Below, piece after piece: positions 10,545 to 23,116 of a stretch of 64,000 bases of DNA; position 1 is the first letter of the stretch, and each line of letters starts with the position of its first letter. The stretch lies in assembly GCA_028274465.1 (NCBI GenBank), contig CM051457.1:50066362-50130361 (forward strand), written 5' to 3'. The notes below the pieces were generated by a model. It had not been told where the DNA came from. It saw nothing but the letters and a program-made list of their open reading frames with translations, and ran no database searches. This stretch comes from Plantago ovata (taxonomy: Eukaryota > Streptophyta > Magnoliopsida > Lamiales > Plantaginaceae). The translations under genes and the position numbers were made by a program.

Positions 10545-11797
10545 TGATGAACGGAGATTTGTCAGGTCTCGATTCAGCAAATAATATTTGTTATTTAGCC
10601 AAAGGCAATCCACAACTACAACGAAAACAGTAGTGTAGTAGTAGAATGACTCGAGTGTCGTTCTATCAGGACTATACTATCTTTATCAAATCTAATTAAG
10701 AATATAAAACAGCAGATAGAAAGCAATAGGGGGTTTTCAAGCAGATAATGGAGATTGGTGATAGTATGGTCCTTCTTAGCATAATGGGTCGATAATCATG
10801 CATAAATTCCTCGGTCTTGCATAGAGATCTTTGAATCAATCTTGTGTCCTGTTGCAAGTATTAAGCACTACGAAGATAATTTGGTCTGACTAGTCAACAA
10901 CAAATGTCCTAATGTGTTCCGTAATTATTCAACACTACGAAGATAATTGGTCTGATGGTCGACTAGTGTCCATGCGTGCATAATAATCAATACAACATAC
11001 GAGAATTTTTGTTGCAACTGATCAACGAAATAAAGCAATGACACGGAGTATAATGCGCGATATAGCCATTAGCATGATTATCTTCCCTCGCTAAGAATTC
11101 ACATACTACCACCAACGATAAGTTTAGCTACTCATAATAGGCATGCAATCAATAGCAATAATAGAAGAAAACATATTGAAAGAAGAATAAAATAAGTAGA
11201 TAAAAACTGTAATATACAAAGTTACCGAAGGTTGTCAATCTCCGGATGATTGCGATCCTACGCGCTCCAATCTGCTATGAAAAAGTATCCCCTAAGCTAT
11301 GGAACTCCCAGGACAGGCCCCGGGAAGTTCCTACCTAAAACTATAGAGAGAGGTGAGAAAGTACGCTTGGAAAGATATGATTTTCGGAGAAAAACTGAAC
11401 TCTTTATATAGGCCCCGAAATTCTTCTGGGGCGGTTCGCCCCCTGCCTTTTTCGCGGAATTCCGCGTTTTTCGACCCGGATTTGGATTTCTTCACCTTTT
11501 CGGACTCGGTTTCAGACTTCTAATGGCCTTCTAACCTCCAGATTCGACCCCTAGACTCCAAATCCTATCCGGAACCTTCAGATACTCCAAATAGGCTTCT
11601 GGAACACCAATTCCTTGTCAACTTTAATATATTTGCCAAGAAATCCCCGAATTTCAACCAAAACCTGTAAAATAAAAACTAAAGGGAAACGTGACACTAT
11701 TCTAATAAAATGTACTAAAATATATCTAAATTAACATAGAGGATAGCTAAAATAGGTGAAAAAGACTCGAATGAAAGTGTAAAATACACATTCATCA
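10545..11797 (-). repeat. 5' LTR of element B
   Basis: 1253 bp with TG...CA ends. Its promoter region (minus strand) has a GC palindrome at about 11427-11441 and a TATATAAAG box at 11402-11410. Confidence 0.94.
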
Positions 11798-11802
11798 CCA
11801 AG

Positions 11803-12146
11803 CCCCTATCCCAGATATCCCGTTTGTCCATAGAGCACTGCATGCTCCGCCTCGAGCACCACAGGGGTCTAGAGGATTTGACTTCTATGAATTCCGTACC
11901 TACCTCGACGGCCGTTTCGAGAGAATTGATGCCAACAACGCGGCCATGCGACAGGACCTCGACAGGCACATTGTCCAGCACAACCGCGATTCGGAGATAT
12001 TCGAGGAGCATCACCGAGAGGATAGGCAGCAAATGTGGGAGCAGCAACAGCTCATCCAGCAGCATCAGGAGGCTCTACGTCAGTCCAATGAGCTCATGTC
12101 CGACATGTGGAGGGACTTTTATGGGGATTACCATCCCGATGATTAG
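11803..12146 (+). pseudogene. ORF2 of A, 3' part
   Basis: Continuation of the ORF interrupted at 5388; one copy of CCAAG (11798-11802) is the target duplication. It encodes the C-terminal 114 codons: a proline-rich stretch, then a Q/E-rich coiled coil (around REDRQQMWEQQQLIQQ) and a final MSDMWRDFYGDYHPDD, with the stop at 12146. It matches the intact copy in I throughout. With the 5' part the length is 433 residues, close to the 438 of I. Confidence 0.85.
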
Positions 12147-12499
12147 TCCTTTCACATGACCACTCTCAGCCAACCGGGGCCAAACCGTTCGGTAACATCT
12201 AGTATCACTTCTTATTACTCATTCTCTTTTGCTAGGGGCTAGCTTAAGAATCGTAAGGGGGATGGGATGTGAACCGTGATGTTAAGTATTGTTTGGCTTT
12301 GTGTTGATTAGTATCTTGTTCTTTGTTTGCATTTGCATTTGCACGTTTACCATTTTCTTAGATTTTTTAGGTTGCATTCACTACATTCATCCTAGGATAG
12401 TCTTGCATATTTTATATGGAGTTTATTGCCGAATTTTTTGAACTTATTTATTGGTTAAATCAACTAACTATGCCATTAATCGTATGCTTCATCTCTATG
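12147..12499 (+). other. Non-coding region after ORF2 of A
   Basis: No gene. Conserved with 62780-63090 in J and 53640-53847 in I (opposite strand). It is interrupted by element C at 12500 and resumes at 25606. Confidence 0.75.
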
Positions 12500-13251
12500 T
12501 GTTAGTGTTGAAATATGTCCAGTCCGCATGTACGAACTGGAGCGGTCTAAGAGTGCGACAAAGCATCATAGGCCGTCCCTCAAGGGGCACGACCACACCC
12601 AAGTATGTCACTAAGGTGTGGAACGACCAACATAGGGTCCGACCATCACTGGGAGGACAACCCTCAAAATAAGCTCATCACAAGGACAAAGCTGCCAGTG
12701 AGCTCGAGGAGCATCTCCATGGCTCGAGGATATCCTTACGACAAGGTAACGCTCCTTGAGAGAAACTGAGCAGGACACTACTCGCACCTTCTACGTGCGA
12801 GGAGGGCTCGAGGACCCGGATCGACCAGCCACGGTTGATCCCTTGGGCCAAGGCCCACGGACCTCCATAATGGGCCTGGGCCGACGAAGGCCTCAATCCT
12901 GGCGGTACACGTGTCGCGATCCTACACGACCGGAAGGTGAAAGGCCACAAGTATATAAAGGCCTCATTTACTTCTCAACAGTAAGCATTATTAACACCTC
13001 TCAACCACCACATTTACTACTCGTACTAGGGAAGCCTCACAACTCCCTACTCGTAAAGTCGCCTCTCCGGTCTGATATCTTACAGACCGGGCAAGAGACA
13101 CTAACCCCCCCTCTAGTCTATTTCAGGTACGAGGAAGCTACAAGAAGGCTCACTTCCTATCTTAGAGGAACACTACATGAAGGAGAACCAGAATGACTTA
13201 GATTAGTGACTTACTGCGAACTTAGAAAGAAACACGAATTATCCTTCAACA
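12500..13251 (+). repeat. 5' LTR of element C
   Basis: Starts TGTTAGTGTTG, ends CCTTCAACA; partner at 24847-25600. By eye about 97% identical to its partner. Confidence 0.95.
12905..12960 (+). promoter_or_regulatory. LTR promoter of C
   Basis: TATATAAAG at 12952-12960, with an ACACGTGT G-box-like motif about 40 bp upstream (12907-12914). Both are kept in the 3' LTR. Promoter role inferred from position. Confidence 0.65.
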
Positions 13252-13253
13252 TT

Positions 13254-13271
13254 TGGCGCCGTCTGTGGGAA
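13254..13271 (+). other. Primer-binding site of C
   Basis: TGGCGCCGTCTGTGGGAA, two bases after the LTR. It shares TGGCGCC with the tRNA-Asp sites of the Athila elements but differs afterwards, so another tRNA is the likely primer. I do not assign it. Confidence 0.8.
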
Positions 13272-13338
13272 GCGACACGAAAGGTCATTCCTTGCCCTAC
13301 TGGTCGAGCCATTACCCTCCTCGTGACCCTTCACGAAT

Positions 13339-16300
13339 ATGCCTCCCAGAAGAAGCAACCGTCTTGCTAATGCACCACCCAGGAACCCTCCTCGACCTAG
13401 AGGCCGTCCCTCTAGTAACGGTCGCGGAGGAGGAACGGATGGTGCTCCGAGGGAACCAAGAAACAACAATGTTGCAAGGAATCGGGATTACACGGAGGGG
13501 GCATTTACTAATGTCACCAACTCCCAAAATGAAAGATCGGGATAAAACAACCCGCAAGGAATCCCTGTAGGAAATGCCTATGGAGCGTTGAGAGTCCCGA
13601 ACAACGCCGAGCCTAGGGGGAAACCTCCTCCAGTAGCAATCAACCAACCTCTCGTAGCAGGAAACCATCCTCAACCGGCCGCATTGACCTTCACCCTTCC
13701 TGATGGACGTCTAGTCCGACCATCAGACTTCGGGATGGGCGAAGCTCAATACGGTCTATTCCTTCTTACTCTACAGGGATACGTCGGGGGTAATGAGGCT
13801 GTTAGGGTTAATGCTGAGATACAAGCTCAGGGAGCACAACCAGCGCCGGTGCAAGAGCAACCTCGTGACACCCTGGTCGCTCCTCGTCAATCCCAAGGAA
13901 GAGCACCAGTTGCACAAGATGAAGCACATTCGAGAGCCAACACAAGGCCGATCCAATCTCGACTTGGACCATCATGAGTTCAATCGAGGTTAGGACCCCA
14001 AGGTGCCCCGGATGACTTGAGAGACCTGATTGATAGAAGAATACGGGCATCGTTACAAAATGTAGCTCAACAAGAAAATAGAGCTCAGGTGGTCGCTACA
14101 CCACCCGCTCTCCCCAATCAAGTTACCCCCAACCAGGTAACTCCTCAAAACCAACAAGAAGCAATGGAGGAGAATCATGCATTGAGAACAGTAGTTGAGG
14201 TAACCCCCCTGATCGAACCGATCACGGGGAGGAGGCTCACTCTGGAGGAACTCAACGCGAGCAAATCCGCACTTGATGCTAAGATAGAGACTCTACGAGG
14301 AACTGTCCAAGAGAAAGAGCAAGACCAAAATCCGAGCCCTTTGTGCGGTGAGATTAGAAGCCACCAGGCCAAAATCGAAAGAGGGTTCCCCACCTTCGAA
14401 AGCTATGATGGAACAAGTTGTCCAAAGGACTACTTGGTAAGATTTGGCACTAAAATGGACGCTTACGGTCATGATTCAAGGACCAAAGCACTCCTCTTCC
14501 CGGCTAACCTCTCCGGAGAAGCCATGAAATGGTGGTCGCGCCTCCCTCACCGATCCATCAAGTCATATAGAGATCTCTGTAAGAAGTTCTCTAAGCGTTT
14601 CGAGAAGGTGATGAACGCCAAGAGACGGGTGAGGTACTTGGCTGAAATTGTTCAGAAAAACAACGAAGACTTGAGGGACTTCATCAATCGCTTTCATGAA
14701 GCAGCCCTCCAAGTCGAAGATCACTCGATCAATGAGAGGAAAGAATATTTGTATGGTAACACTACCAACATAAAATTCCAAGATGTACCCTCAGCATCGT
14801 GTGTGGAGAATGAAGCACAACTTGCCAAAGTTTGCAAGGATTTCCTCGAGGCTGAGGAATTCCGAAAAACTGTCACGGTGAGAACCAATCTTCCCAAGGA
14901 AAAAGGGAAAGAAAAAGAAAAAGAGAAGGAGTACCCTCCTCGCCCCCAAAATCCCGGGAAGCAAAGGAAAGATCAAAAATTTGGGTTGATCAAGGAGGGC
15001 AATTCTAGAAATGATTTCAGAGACAAGAGGTCTCCTCCTAGAAGGTCGCCGCCAAGACGATATAGCAACTACACAGACTTAAATAGGCCAAGATCCGACA
15101 TCTTGAACTATATAGTCTCGAGGAAGCTAGACGTCTCCTGGCCACCCCCGATTAAGGGAAATCAAAGGAACAAGAGCTCGGAAAAATTTTGCAAGTTTCA
15201 CAAGGGGAAAGGGCACACCTCCGATGAGTGTGTCGATCTCAAAAACGAAATTGAGAGGATGATACGCAACGGTCAATTGGTTAGCTACATCCGGAAGGAG
15301 GAACCTCTGGCACTCCTGCTTCCACCACCCAGAAGTGGGAGCGAGCACCCTTACCAAGGAAACCCTCAGGATGACGACATTCATAATTACAACAATTATG
15401 AGAACCGCCCCGTGAATGGAAGCATCCACACTCTCACAATTGCGGGAGGACCCGCGGGGGGTGACACTCGTAATCAAAGGGAGATTACGGCGGACAACCT
15501 TAGGGTCCGAGATGTGAAGTATGCTCAAGCCGCACGACCGGGGACCAATGTTATCTCTTTCGACGATAGCGAGATACCTCTGAAGCATGCCGGAGGAGGG
15601 AACATCTATGATCCTTGCGTCCCACTTGTAGTTTCCTTGGATGTTTAATCATACAAGCTAGGAAGAATCCTCGTCGACACCGGGTGCTCGGCGAACTTGA
15701 TTTTCACCGGAACCTTGAAAAGGATGCAAATGAACCCAAGGGAAGGGCTCAGAGAAGTGAGGAGCGCATTGGTAGGATTTGGAGGACAAGCTATCATGCC
15801 ACTCGGAATGATCAACCTCACGGTGTCAATGGGTAGCGCTCCTAGACGAGTGACGCAACAGGTTCCTTTTGTGGTCGTCGATATGCCGTTTGATTATTTT
15901 GCAGTCCTAGGCCGACCCGGTCTCTCTCAATTCCGAGCCATAGTGTCCACAGTCCACAACAAGCTAAAATTCCCCACTCCTTTGGGAATTGGACAAGAAG
16001 TAGGAGACATACGAGAAGCATGGGAATGCTACACCATGTCAGCCATGTTCACTTCTAGGGTTGCCATTGGAGAACCCAACCCCGGGCAGTCATCTGAGGA
16101 GACACCCCTTGTTCACAATGTGCCTTATCATTTCTACACGGTTCGGCGAGTGAAGAGAAAGTCAAAAAAGCCAAGTCCGTCACTTAGGCGAAGGAAAGCA
16201 ATCATGAAGAAAGACAAGGATACCCTAGTAGGAGCTGTTAAGGAGCTCGAGGAGTATCAAGTGATTCGACCTATCCCACCCTCTTCCAAAAAGAATAAAT

Positions 16301-16350
16301 TCTTTGAGGAAAACAAAATTGAAGCTAGAGAAGCCCTAGAAGAAATCTAA
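13339..16350 (+). pseudogene. gag-protease of C, at least four in-frame stops
   Basis: One continuous reading frame broken by TAA (13543), TGA (13975), TAA (15646) and TAA (16348). It starts MPPRRSNRLA. In order: disordered N-terminus, gag domain about 14390-14790 (GEAMKWWSRLP, DLRDFINRF), basic stretch, a CHHC zinc knuckle CKFHKGKGHTSDEC near 15190-15230, and an aspartic protease with active site VDTGCSAN near 15673-15696. All four stops are one C-to-T change from a sense codon (Gln or Arg), which fits decay of methylated DNA. Confidence 0.88.
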
Positions 16351-16370
16351 ATTGTCGAAGGAATACCGAC

Positions 16371-19300
16371 AAGGTCACAAAAATTGGCACCGAGATGACT
16401 ACTGAAGTCAGGATGAAACTCATCCAATGTTTGAAGGATAACAACGACATCTTCGCGTGGAGTACCAAGGACCTCAAGGGGATCGACCCACGTGTCGCCG
16501 TTCACCGTCTGAACGTAGATCCGTCGATCACCCACGTCAGAGAAAAGCGAAGAGACTTCAGTGCGGAGGATAATGCCATCATAGAAGCGGAAGTCCAAAG
16601 ACTTCTTAAGGCCGGCCACATCAAGGAGGTGAGATACTCCGATTGGGTATGCAATGTGGTCCTCGTGGAGAATGGTCCGGGAAAATGAAGATTGTGCAAC
16701 AATTTCACAAGGCTCAACAAGTTTTGCCCGAAGGATCCATACCCTCTCCCACGGATCGACCAGCTGGTCGATTCCACCGCTGGATGTGCCCTCCTAAGTT
16801 TCATGGATGCATACCAGGGCTTCTACCAGGTCAAAATGGCCAAAGATGATGTGCCTGAGACTGTCTTCTTCGCTAATGGCAATGTGTATTGCTTCAACGT
16901 GATGCCATTTGGTCTTAAAAACGCCGGAGCGACCTACCAGAGGTTGGTCAACAAGATGTTCAAAGAAGAGCTGGGTAAAACAATGGAAGTATATTTCGAT
17001 GACATGCTCGTCAAGAGTAAAACCGAGGAGCAACATGTAGGTTACCTGGCAAAATGCTTCTCAATCTTGAGAAAGTATGGCATGAAGATCAACCCGGCGA
17101 AGTGTACCTTTGGGGTCAAAGGGGGGAAGTTCCTCGGTTATATGGTAACAGAGAGAGGAATAGAAGCAAACCCCGAAAAGATAAAGGCCATCCTCGATCT
17201 TCCACAACCTCAATCCATCAATGAGGTGCAACAATTGGTCGGAAAGTCAATTGCATTGAGTAGATTCATCTCGAGGTCTACCGAGAAAAATCTACCTTTT
17301 TTCAAAGTGTTAAGGAAGAGCAGCCACTTCGAGTGGACGAAGGAGTGCGAGGAAGCCTTCGAGAAGTTGAAAGAGTATCTACTCGCTCCCCCATTATTTT
17401 CAAAACCCGTAGAAGGAGAGGTACTTTATTTGTACTTAGCAGCAACTGGGGAAGCTATCAGCTCGGTCTTGGTACGAATCCAAGGAAACGACCATTTGCC
17501 CATCTACTACTTGAGCAAAGTACTTGCCGGGGCTGAAACGCGGTACATGGATATCGAGAGGCTTTCCTTTGCCCTCGTTTATACGGCAAGGAGGTTAAAA
17601 CCCTACTTTGGTGCTCACAAGGTTGTAGTCTTGACAAAGCAACCTCTTAAGCAAGTCCTCGGGGAACCCGAAAATTCAGGAAGAATGGCAAGATTGGCGA
17701 TTGAATTAAGTGAGTACGACATCGACTATCAAGCACCCGTGGCCAAGAAAGCACAAGTCATCGCCGACTTCCTCGTAGAGTATCCCTCAAAAGGAACTTC
17801 AGAGGAAAACTCTTTGGAAACACAGAGTGCTATGATGATGGTCGAAGAGCAACCCCAGCAAAACAACCCCATGCAAGCTCTTGAAGATGCTTTGAAAGAG
17901 CTTAAGGCGATGTCCCAAACCAAAAGAAAAAGGCATGAAGTTTTCCTGGCAGAGAAAATCGACGAGCCTAAGGTTACGGAGACCGTCTCTCCAAAACCCA
18001 AAGAATTAGTCGACCATGGAGACGTCTGGATTCTTCATGTTGATGGATCCTCATCAGGAAAAAATGGTGGGATAGGAATATACTTCAAGAGTCCCGGTGG
18101 GGCCGAACTCGAGTATGCCGTTACTCTTAGTTTCCCGGTCTCAAACAATGAAGCAGAATATGAAGCCATCCTCATAGCTCTACGTATGGCAAAGTCATTG
18201 GAAGTGAAGAAGCTACATCTCTTCACTGATTCCCAACTGGCCGAGAAGCAAATCTCGGGGAAATTCAGAACCAAGAAAGACTCTCTGGCTGAGTACAAAA
18301 GCGCCATCACCGAAGAAATCCAAAAATTCGAAAGTTGTGAGATTGAAAAATTCTCGAGAGATCTCAATCAAAGGGCAGATGCCCTATCAAAGTATGCTTC
18401 AGCCTCCGGAGGAGTTGATACCCGGAATGTGATACTTATGAGAATCAACGCATCATCTCTATGGTCATCAAAGCCAAACGTCTTGGCAATTGACGGTCAA
18501 CCGAGTTGGATGCAAGAGATAACAACATATCTCAAAAATGGGAGTCTTCCTCGAGACAAGGCTGAAGCAAGGAAGATCAAAGGGAAAGCTCCCCGATACA
18601 TCATGCAAGGAGACTACTTATACAAAAGGTCTTTCGAGGGAGTCTACTTGAGATGCGTAGCCGAACACGAAGTCCAAAAGCTTTTGGGTGAAATGCATCG
18701 AGGAAGTTGCGGAGACCATGCCGGAGGAAGAACCCTCGCGCAAAAAGTCATTCGACAAGGATACTACTGGCCCACTGTTCGCGAAGACGCTGCCCAATTT
18801 GTGAGAAAGTGCGAGGAGTGTCAAATGCACGCGAATTTGATCAACGTCCCAGCGAAACCTCTCATGCCCATCACCATCACTTGCCCTTTCGACATATGGG
18901 GTATCGACATAGTCGGTCCTTTCCCAAGAGGCACGGGTCAAAAGAAGTTCATCATTGTTGCGGTCGAATACTTTAGCAAGTGGGCGGAAGTTGAGGCAGT
19001 GTCTACCATCACCGAACAAAGAGTGATGAACTTCGTATGGAGGAACATAGTATGTCGATTTGGCTTGCCGAGAGTCCTCATCTTGGATAATGGTGCTCAA
19101 TTTTGTGGCCAAAGATTCAAGAAATGGTGCAAGGAAATGAAGATTGAGAGGAGGTATACCTCTGTAGGACATCCTCAATCCAATGGGCAAACAGAAGCCG
19201 TCAACAAAATCCTCGTCAACAACTTGCAGAAGAGGTTCGCCACCAACAAGGACTGGGTCGACGAGCTTGATGGAGTGGTGTGGGCATACCGCACTACTTC

Positions 19301-19730
19301 AAAGACAGCTACAAGAGAGACTCCCTTCTCGCTAGTTTATGGGTCCGAGGCGGTCATACCAGCAGAAGTGGCGGTAGAAACCCTCAGAATCCAAGGGTAT
19401 CAACCCGAGGACAATCATACAGAGAGACTCTTCGACCTGGAGACAGTCAGTGAAGCGAGGACCAACGCCTTGGCCAACATCCTCAGATATCAAGCACTCA
19501 TCGCGAAGACCTACAACAAAGGCGTAAGAGAGAGAGACTTCCAAGTAGGAGACCTAGTACTCCGAAGAGCGGACATCCTGGGCAAAGTTGGGAAGATGCA
19601 ACCCAATTGGGAAGGACCCTACAAGATAATTGAAGCAAGGGCCAATGGAAGCTATCGGCTCCAAGATATGGAGGGAAGAGTATTGAAAAACCCATGGAAT
19701 ACCTCTAACCTCCAGAGATTCTACGCTTGA
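16371..19730 (+). pseudogene. RT - RNase H - second RNase H - integrase of C
   Basis: Catalytic polyprotein, in a different frame from gag-protease after a probable 1-nt indel near 16365-16372. A TGA at 16686-16688 sits where Trp is expected (KWR of RT). After it the frame is open for 1012 codons. RT has YFDDM at 16992-17006. The first RNase H is degenerate, as usual in Tat. The archaeal-type RNase H has HVDGSSSG, NNEAEYEA, FTDSQ and RADALS (18030-18400). Integrase has the zinc-binding region with CEEC (about 18810), catalytic IDIVGP, LDNGAQF and QTEAVN, and an EGPY motif near the C-terminus. Ends at 19730. Confidence 0.93.
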
Positions 19731-20549
19731 GTTGTTTGGAGAAACAAAGGCTTTTTGAAGAACCCCTGTGAAAGGCCCATAGATCGAGAAGGATTCCTCA
19801 CTAGTTCAAGTGAGAGGTACCTCTTGTTTTGATTAAGAAAAGGATGTAAGAAAGCTCGAAGCAAAGCCCCTCCATTGTAATTGCATTTCCGACAAATCAA
19901 TACAATGTCTATCTTTCGACAAGCAAATGTTCAAGTATAGAACTGCTATACTTAAAAAATAGTGCTACTCGATCAAGAAAGCTTACTTGACCTACATAAA
20001 AACTATTCGATTTCCATGCTTAAGGGGAACCCTCCCCGCTCTCTAATCTATACGAGAAGGCTAATCAGGAAACCATTTAAGGGAGTAAAAGCGAGGAGAA
20101 GAAGGTAATCGAGGAGAATGATCTCCATTCTTTCTAGCTCAACACTTGGGATTTTTTCCAAGTTCAAAACTTAGAATTCTTTCTTAGTTGCCAAGACGAT
20201 CGAGAAGCGCGGAAACTACTTTGATAGCTCGAGGAGCTCGTAGCGAAGAACATTGGTTCTCGATTCTAACTTATACATGTTTAACTACTCTATCCAAGTT
20301 ATACGTCATAACAAAAATTGGAGTTAGTAAAAACACAAGTGTAAGTAAGAAAGCGAAGAGCAACAAATTTTATTGAAGAAAATAAAGAGCGATGAGACAA
20401 CAGCAGAAAAACATATGTTACAAATGGATATGTTTCAAAGAGCACCACAAAGGGCCGAATGAAAATTGTTTAGAAAATTAATGCAAGTACGGAAGCGGAA
20501 AAAGTACAACATGCACGAGCATACTCGGTCTTCAGAAGGCTCCCCGATC
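19731..20549 (+). other. Non-coding spacer after integrase of C
   Basis: No coding sequence recognised on either strand. It is rich in CGAGGA/TCCTCG motifs, like the rest of C. It lies downstream of both the sense polyprotein and the antisense gene, so 3' ends of both transcripts would fall here. Confidence 0.6.
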
Positions 20550-21396
20550 CTAGTGAGTACGGCTATCGGTGAAGTCAGTAACCGGAGTGGTCGCGCTTAT
20601 AGCTCCTCGCGCAGGGCTTATTAGCTCGTAAACCTCAGCGTTGTCGCGCTCCTGAGCTTGAGCTTCTTTGATGGCCTTTTCGAACATAACCAGCTCTGGC
20701 TCGACGAAATCAGACGCTCGCCCGATTACCGGATCACTGACCTTCACCCACGCGGCGTTCCGGAGAGCCGCCTTCTCAAACGGGTAAAGGATCCCGCTCC
20801 TAAGCACTCGGGCACCCAGGCGGGTAGGTAAGCTGGTTTGCTAGGATATGGAACTTCTGGGTCGGTCACCAGCTCACCAAACTCGCACGCCTCGTGCATC
20901 TCCTCGGTGATCTCCTCGTCGGGATAAGGAGTCAGGTCCTCGCGCCTTCCAGGATGTAAGTCCTCGCGGTCATCAGGATCAAAATCAACAGGGAGCAAGT
21001 TAACCCTCTTCAACTGGCCAACGCATGAGAAGAAGCCCTCCTCGCGAGACGCCACTTGCACGTCTCTTTGAGCCATCTTGTACGTGGCCGAGGACATGAA
21101 GTCGCGAGCAGCAGCGACTCGAGAGTACCTTTCAGAAAAGACAGGATGCTTGCCTTAAACTTCTCCATGCAAATGGATAAAGTAGCATACGCACCCTGAA
21201 AGCCCTTGCTCCTCGATTTCTCTTTGGACAGCTCCTTCTCGAGCTCATCCACCTTGATTCTCAGCTTCCCGGCCTCAGTTTCCGAAGCCTTCACCCTGGT
21301 TTCCGAAGCCCTGAGCTTCTTCTCGAGGTCCTCGATCACGACCCCAATGTCGGCGCGATCAGCAACAACTTGGCCATAGGCCTCTAAATTCTCGAG

Positions 21397-21478
21397 CTAC
21401 AAAAGGAAGACACAGTTAGCGAGGAGGAAAAATTTTACACTTAGGAAAATTTACAACGAAAGAAAGGGAGAAAAGTAC
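21397..21478 (-). other. Intron of the antisense gene (82 nt)
   Basis: Minus-strand donor CTTCAG|GTACTT and acceptor CTTTTGTAG|CTCGAG. The exon before it is 145 whole codons from MSKTLAAKEEQ, and the exon after it continues in phase 0 into the coiled coil. Confidence 0.7.
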
Positions 21479-21933
21479 CTGAAGTGAGCACATGCTCAAC
21501 TCGTGTGCCCGATCGAGGTCGCTCATCTGGATGAGCCGCTTCACTTCATCACCAGAAGCGGCCACCTTACCCTTTTTCCGGGCAGGTTCATTATTTCCTC
21601 CAAGGGTGAGCTTCCTCGCTCCCTTGTTGGCCACTGGCTTCTCGGGCCTTTTCTCAGCCTCGATCGTGTTAAGGGCCTCCTCCTCGGCCTCTTTGGCCTC
21701 CTTAGCCTTCTTCGCCGCAGCCTCCTCCTCGGCCCTCTTTATGGCCTCCACGGGGTTCTCCCTTGTATCGAGCCCCTCTTGCACCAGAGCATCCCGATGA
21801 TGCGCGGCGTTTCGGGGAGTGGTCAGGTTAAGAGAACCAAGGATCTTGGTTTCCTTGTTTGTTAGCCTTTGCTTCCGCCTTTGTTCCTCTTTCGCGGCGA
21901 GAGTCTTCGACATGATCCACTAGAACCAATAGG

Positions 21934-22072
21934 CTGCAAGATAGAAAACACAAGTTAGTAAGATCGAGGAGCACCAGAATCGAAGAGGAAAGGAAAAAAG
22001 CGAGAACCTACTCAAAACATGCAAAGCAAGGAAAGAAAAAACACAAGTATACAAGCTATTTTTATAGCTTAC
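21934..22072 (-). other. Intron of the antisense gene (139 nt)
   Basis: Minus-strand donor TTCT|GTAAGC and acceptor TATCTTGCAG|CC. The split codon is completed across the junction and the frame runs into MSKTLAAKEEQ, with one TAG in between. Confidence 0.6.
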
Positions 22073-23116
22073 AGAAGAGGACTTTCTTTGTATATCGGTT
22101 CCCGATATATCCAGTATATGAGTAAGGCGAAAGGCCCGCCAAGAACGGGAGTGGCTGGAGGACTAACCCCCAGTAAAAGTACTTCTCGGGATGGGGTCCC
22201 CGATTCTGCTCCTCGAGCTCCATGACCCAAGGATCGGACTCCTCGGGCAGGGGATGCTTGTCCGCAATCTTTCCCCTAAACATAAGTTTGGGAACACCCC
22301 ACTCCGCCTCCTCCTCGCTCATGTTAGGTGCTCGAGTCTCACTCGGAAAGGTAAAATCTATGGTGTTCGGATCAATGGAGTCATAGCTGGTCTCCTCCTC
22401 GCGTGCGAATCTGTTCGCATCTCTGATGGCCCGTCTTTACCTTCCGAGAAGGAAGGAGACCTAGTGCTCGGACCAGCTTCATCCCGATTAGCATCTTCGA
22501 TCGCCAAGGGAACCTCCTCCTCCTCCTCGTCGGTAACAACGGCCCTCCTAGTGGTTTGAGGGGGAAATCTGACCCTCTTCGGTGGAGGACTAGTCCGAGG
22601 AGAGGTAGCTTCATGATCCTCCTCACTCTCCTCTTCAGTCTCATCGCTATCGATGATCTGCACTGGAATCGGGGCCTTCCCGCATTGGACCGAGGCTAAC
22701 TCCGGCCTCTCTGTATCATCCATCTCCTCGATCCTGACTTCAGCAGGAGGGACCACATTAACCGCTCCGTAGTTGCGGCCATGTACTTGGGCGGCGCGAG
22801 TAATCAGCTCCGCGGATACCCCAGGGTTCGAAGGACCACCCTCCGCCTCGGTCCGATCATCGATGAAATCATCATCCTCGGTGCGGCGCGACGGACCACC
22901 AGTCGATAGAGATCCTCCTCGCTCTCTGTCTCTTCATCCTCTTCCTCGGCAGCTTGATCGCCACCTTGCTCGACATGAGGCTCCTCGGCAGCCTGCTCCA
23001 ATGTGTCATCCAGAAAGGTCGCCGATACGTCTGATGTATCAGGCGACGTAGTATGGTCGCTCCCATACTCTCCAGCGGCCGACTGGTTCTGACTGTCGTC
23101 GCTCCTCTCGGACATC

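Larger units (their letters stand above)
5389..11797 (-). mobile_element. Element B: complete gag-pro-only Athila-like retrotransposon
   Basis: A 6409-bp minus-strand element with two LTRs (5389-6642 and 10545-11797), tRNA-Asp PBS, gag-protease, hairpin, purine tract and PPT, flanked by CCAAG. It contains neither RT/integrase nor ORF2. The two LTRs differ at roughly 20 positions by eye (about 98% identical), so the insertion is fairly young. H has the same structure, which argues that this is an amplified non-autonomous type and not a one-off deletion. Confidence 0.95.
20550..23115 (-). pseudogene. Antisense gene of element C (aORF), spliced, decayed
   Basis: Minus-strand gene between pol and the 3' LTR, in the position of the extra antisense ORFs known in Tat-lineage elements; function unknown. 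Start chosen at MSERSDDSQ (23115) because a splice acceptor ends one base before it. Parts in order: acidic low-complexity N-terminus; a conserved-looking block FYWGLVLQPLPFLAGLSPYS near 22100-22180; a basic/Ala-rich stretch with AKEAKEAEEEA; a coiled coil (about 21210-21340); and a C-terminal globular part with AAWVKVSDPVIG. Introns at 22072-21934 and 21478-21397 keep the frame exactly. Damage: frameshifts near 22890, 22440, 21150 and 20805, and a TAG at 21922-21920. Confidence 0.72.

Noticed and set aside
13253-13674. Alternative frames overlapping the start of gag in C
   Set aside because: The MPPRRSNRLA frame runs on through gag and protease with the same phase; the others are shadows.
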